Below, piece after piece: positions 22,431 to 25,419 of a stretch of 25,419 nucleotides of DNA. The notes below the pieces were generated by a model, which worked only from the letters and a program-made list of their open reading frames with translations, made no database searches and was not told the DNA's origin. Origin of the DNA: a virus; IMG/VR virus record IMGVR_UViG_3300031658_000104, positions 1-25,419 of that record, one strand, 5' to 3'. The position numbers were made by a program, and so were the translations under genes. The stretch's first letter is position 1. Each line of letters starts with the position of its first letter.

Positions 22431-23825
22431 CTATATAAACAATTGTGTTGGATTAGTTGCTCTTCCTAATGGCTCAATGCCTCTTCTAGGTACTTTTTTA
22501 CCACCAACAATTCTTCCTGTTGATAGAGGAGTTACACGTGTAATATTAGGAGACACTGTACCATCTGCAATTAATGCTGAAATAAATTTTTCATTATTAA
22601 TATTATTAGGATCTCTTAATTTAGATCTAGCTTGGCGTGTATTAAGATCAACTTTTGAAACTCCGCCATAATGAACAGTTCTATCTAATCGATTATACAA
22701 TTCACTGAATTCATCGATGTGAACTCTCTTAATAGCTACACCTGATTTTTCTAATGCATCATTTAACACTTCTGTAGTTGGTGTTACAGTTACTTTATTA
22801 GTACCTGCTACGTTACTTAATGTATGTGTTCCTGCGGCGCCACTAGCACCAAGCGATCCTGCTGTTCCTGCTTTTCCAGCTTGTGTTGCTGTTTTAGCAT
22901 TACCTTCTAAAGTGCCATGAAAAGTTGTAGCATGCATTGTTGTAGCATGGACTGAAGTAGAATTTACTCGAGGTATATGAGCAGCAAAACCATAATAAAC
23001 CATATCTTCACCACCTATAGTTCCACTATCTCCTAATACTGCAAGTGAAGAAGCTATAATATTTGCACTTTTAGTTGAAAGAGTTACTTCTTTTTCAGCA
23101 GTCATTATGAGTGTACCACCAGCAGCATAGTTATGATCTACTTGTATATTTTCAGCAAATGAACCTTTAATAATATTATTTTTATCACCATGTATTAATG
23201 ATGTATAACTGCCTCCAACTGTTTCTGATTTATCACCTATGATTTGCACTTCATGACTTCCAGCGATATCTTGTATTAATCCTCTAGTAATGTTTTGTTC
23301 CATATCGCCTTTAACATTAACATTAAAATCTCCACCAACTTCTAAGTCAAAATCACCTGCAACTTTTAGTTTTAAATTTCCATTATATTGTAGTTCACCG
23401 TCTCCATCAACTACAACCTTTTCGTCGTTAGCAGTTACTCTTAAAGTATTTTTAGTTGATGCATATATCACTGTGCCATCTGCTCGCATCTCTACACCAG
23501 ATCCAGATGTGTGTCTAATCATTACTCGTTCAGATCCAGGAGTGTCATCGTATTCTACTATATGGCCTGATGCTGTTTCCTTAACTTGTGAATTAGGATA
23601 TTGTGAAGTACTTTCATCACTTAATTCCAAATCAATATCTTTTACACTTCCGCCAAGCTCGACATTTACACGTTTAAATCCTCTTGCAATTTCATTAACT
23701 GATGATTGTTCTTGATATTCTACACGTGGATACGCTCCTCCAGGATCTTCAAATCCATCTTTTTTATCTTTTAATGAAGCAGCTTTTCCAGCTGGTATTG
23801 TGAAATTTTCAGATTCCATAGACAT
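22431..23825 (-). CDS. gp5: gp5-like baseplate central spike protein without visible lysozyme domain (464 aa)
   Basis: The N-terminal part (about 1-80) leads into SGHIVEYDDTPGSERVMIRH and TSGSGVEMRADGTVIY (about 85-120). Then come short repeats of the type VAGDFDLEVGGDFNVNVKGD, IIGDKSETVGGSYTSLIHGD and NIIKGSFAENI, the triple-stranded beta-helix pattern of T4 gp5 and VgrG spikes. T4 gp5 carries an OB fold and a T4-lysozyme domain before its helix; neither is recognisable here. A HATTMHATTFHGTLEGN segment and a basic C-terminal tail (about 350-464) follow. It should form the cell-puncturing needle of the tail hub. AAGGA precedes the ATG, and the pseudo-amidase gene ends 3 bases upstream. Confidence 0.75.
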   Translation of the reverse strand: MSMESENFTIPAGKAASLKDKKDGFEDPGGAYPRVEYQEQSSVNEIARGFKRVNVELGGSVKDIDLELSDESTSQYPNSQVKETASGHIVEYDDTPGSERVMIRHTSGSGVEMRADGTVIYASTKNTLRVTANDEKVVVDGDGELQYNGNLKLKVAGDFDLEVGGDFNVNVKGDMEQNITRGLIQDIAGSHEVQIIGDKSETVGGSYTSLIHGDKNNIIKGSFAENIQVDHNYAAGGTLIMTAEKEVTLSTKSANIIASSLAVLGDSGTIGGEDMVYYGFAAHIPRVNSTSVHATTMHATTFHGTLEGNAKTATQAGKAGTAGSLGASGAAGTHTLSNVAGTNKVTVTPTTEVLNDALEKSGVAIKRVHIDEFSELYNRLDRTVHYGGVSKVDLNTRQARSKLRDPNNINNEKFISALIADGTVSPNITRVTPLSTGRIVGGKKVPRRGIEPLGRATNPTQLFI

Positions 23826-23828
23826 ATA

Positions 23829-25419
23829 TTATTTCCTTCCAAATATACTAGCTAAGTTTTTAATATCTAATTTTTTAGATATCGTATCTACAAATGATTT
23901 ATTCTTATCAACACCAGGAATAAGTTTTTTCACAATGCTATCGCCTTGTTGCTTAGCTAAAGAATTTTTAGGATCATTTACAGCTTTAGCTATTCCACTG
24001 TTTATATCTAATTTTCCACTTAAAACATCATTCATCGCAGTTTTTACTGCCGCAGCATCTTTAGCATGATCTGCTGGTAATTCATTTCCAGTTTCTGGAT
24101 CTATATTTTCAAATTTATCTTGTAATTTTGAAAATGAAAATTTGTTTTTAGCATTAAATATTGTTGTATTACCTTTTGCAACTTCCTTTGGTTTTATATA
24201 TGCTATTTCTTTTCTAGTTGGCCCATTGCCGGCATCTTCAGGATTTTCAATAGTGTTTGTTTTTCCATACTTGTCACGGATAGCACTCATATCAAAACCT
24301 GGACCAGATTTAGTATCATCCAAATCGTTATCGCCGAATACGTTAACTCCTGGTAAAGTTTGATATATTTTAGATATTAATTTATTTAATGATGCCATTT
24401 GTACAGGACTAGCTGGTTGTTCGTTATTTGCAACTAATGTAACTTGTACGCCTGTAAGATCAAATGCTGATGTATCTGGATTTCGCACTTCGTCTATAGG
24501 CCTTCCTTTTTGTATTCGCCCATCTGTTAATATTACAAAATGAGATTGAATTCCATATAATTTTGGGTTTTTCTTTATTTCATTTATAGCTTTTTGTAAA
24601 TCTCCTTTAGATTTTATAAGCAATTGTTCATCACTAGCTTTACTTACAGCGTGAATAGTTTGTGCATTGACTTTTTCTGGAGGGCCAGTCATTTTATCAG
24701 ACCAACCAACAATAATAGCAACTACTGCATTATTATTACTTTTAAATCTACTACTATTTTCTAACTCATCTTCTAATTGCTCTACTGATTGAATTATCTC
24801 AAATTTATAAGTGTTAGGTGTACTATATCCAGTCCAATCGGATTTAGAACCTGACGAATTCGCTACATTTGCAGGAGACATATTCGGAGTCAGTTTTCCT
24901 TTTTGTATAAGTTTACTAACATTAGTATTAAAACTTTGTTTTCCTGTTAATGGATCAAATCCTTCAATTAAGTTAGGAACTTCAACTCCTGCAGGAGGAA
25001 TAACTCCATCTGGTAAACCTGGCAATTTATTTTTAATATTTCCTAATCCAAGTTTGTCTAACCCACCTCCTGTAATACCTTTAACTTTTGCGGTAAGATT
25101 AGCAAGTATATTAGTTCCTGATCTACCAGCGCCGCCTAAGATTCCAGTAGGATCCAATCCTATTCCAGCTTGTCTAACTTCTTTCATTTGTGCTTTAGTT
25201 TCTGTTTTCACATCTTTTGATACTTTACTTTCTAAAGTTATATTATTGTTTTTATCAGTAATTGCTGCAGTCGCTTGTTCAATTACTTTAACTGACACTG
25301 ATGCTGGTAAGACAGCTCTAGCATTTGTTTCAATAGTTGTAGATGGTGCAGTGGTGTGTGTTTTCATAGCGTCTATAATAGAATTTACACTACCTTGAGT
25401 AAATACAGTTTTATTTAAA
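23829..25419 (-). CDS. Tail-hub-region protein with degenerate amidase/PGRP-like domain (5' end beyond window)
   Basis: Numbering is from the ATG at 25367, but the frame stays open to the window edge (17 more residues, no stop) and that ATG has no ribosome site, so the true start is probably outside. Residues about 188-368 follow the N-acetylmuramoyl-L-alanine amidase type 2 (T7 lysozyme/PGRP) pattern: AVVAIIVGWSD, YGIQSHFVILTDGRIQKGRP, VQVTLVANN, VNVFGDNDLDD, KSGPGFDM. The expected zinc ligands read Gly221 (for His in VHW), Asp346 (for His in GHND) and Gly355 (for Asp or Cys in DPGFD), so the enzyme is probably inactive. The N-terminal 180 residues and the last 140 are helical or low-complexity. 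It sits upstream of the spike gene and may be a hub or spike partner that binds peptidoglycan (inference). Confidence 0.7.
   Translation of the reverse strand, partial: LNKTVFTQGSVNSIIDAMKTHTTAPSTTIETNARAVLPASVSVKVIEQATAAITDKNNNITLESKVSKDVKTETKAQMKEVRQAGIGLDPTGILGGAGRSGTNILANLTAKVKGITGGGLDKLGLGNIKNKLPGLPDGVIPPAGVEVPNLIEGFDPLTGKQSFNTNVSKLIQKGKLTPNMSPANVANSSGSKSDWTGYSTPNTYKFEIIQSVEQLEDELENSSRFKSNNNAVVAIIVGWSDKMTGPPEKVNAQTIHAVSKASDEQLLIKSKGDLQKAINEIKKNPKLYGIQSHFVILTDGRIQKGRPIDEVRNPDTSAFDLTGVQVTLVANNEQPASPVQMASLNKLISKIYQTLPGVNVFGDNDLDDTKSGPGFDMSAIRDKYGKTNTIENPEDAGNGPTRKEIAYIKPKEVAKGNTTIFNAKNKFSFSKLQDKFENIDPETGNELPADHAKDAAAVKTAMNDVLSGKLDINSGIAKAVNDPKNSLAKQQGDSIVKKLIPGVDKNKSFVDTISKKLDIKNLASIFGRK
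24264..24806 (-). other. Amidase_2/PGRP-like domain with lost zinc ligands
   Basis: This domain covers residues about 188-368 of the protein. HFVILTDGRIQKGRP aligns by eye with the HYVI-RDG-IQ-GRP core of type 2 amidases, and GPGFDM with DPGFDV. All three metal positions are non-ligand or weak-ligand residues, which suggests a binding or scaffolding role. Confidence 0.6.

Noticed and set aside
24811-25398. A 195-codon open frame on the plus strand
   Set aside because: It lies opposite the pseudo-amidase gene, has the low-complexity proline/serine make-up of an antisense shadow, and has no ribosome site or context.

Overview
The window is a stretch of the virion-structure region of a marine T4-like myovirus (contractile-tailed phage). 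The T4-type baseplate set (spike gp5-like, gp25, gp6, gp8) lies on the minus strand in the usual order. It is followed by large baseplate and fibre proteins of the kind found in marine T4-like phages of cyanobacteria and SAR11. The DNA is very AT-rich, genes are packed with 0-30 base gaps or short overlaps, and T4-late-type promoter boxes (TATAAATA) sit in the few real gaps. The low GC fits a host such as Pelagibacter (SAR11) or Prochlorococcus. The host is an inference; nothing in the sequence names it. I saw no tRNA, integrase, insertion sequence or CRISPR array, and no gene-free stretch over 300 bases.

Layout, read in the direction of minus-strand transcription (right to left). (1) 25419-23829: an incomplete gene with an amidase/PGRP-like domain whose zinc ligands appear lost. 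(2) 23825-22431: gp5-like spike with the beta-helix but no visible lysozyme domain. (3) 22421-21789: baseplate-region protein, perhaps a degenerate M15-peptidase fold. (4) A late promoter, then gp25, gp6 and a 323-aa protein in the gp7 position. (5) A late promoter, then a 332-aa fibre-like protein, gp8, a 1324-aa DUF4815-type protein, a 522-aa attachment-type protein, a 68-aa coiled coil, two small fibre proteins and a conserved 143-aa protein. (6) 8254-6939: a glycosyltransferase and a 2-oxoglutarate/Fe(II)-oxygenase-like protein. (7) Plus strand 4614-6947: a SPASM-like Cys protein, a radical SAM core, a second glycosyltransferase and a methyltransferase. (8) Minus strand again from 4526: a 117-aa structural protein and a giant tail fibre (over 1388 aa) that runs off the window.

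The structural genes together build the baseplate and host-recognition apparatus. The six enzyme genes between fibre genes form a two-way cassette that looks like a small-molecule, glycan or protein modification module. Its plus-strand half has its own late-type promoter box, back-to-back with the promoter of the fibre genes. The most unusual points are the divergent promoter pair with an ATG at the predicted transcription start, the radical SAM enzyme split into SPASM and core genes, a cupredoxin-like copper-site motif inside the giant tail fibre, and apparently dead peptidoglycan-hydrolase folds around a spike gene that lacks a lysozyme domain.
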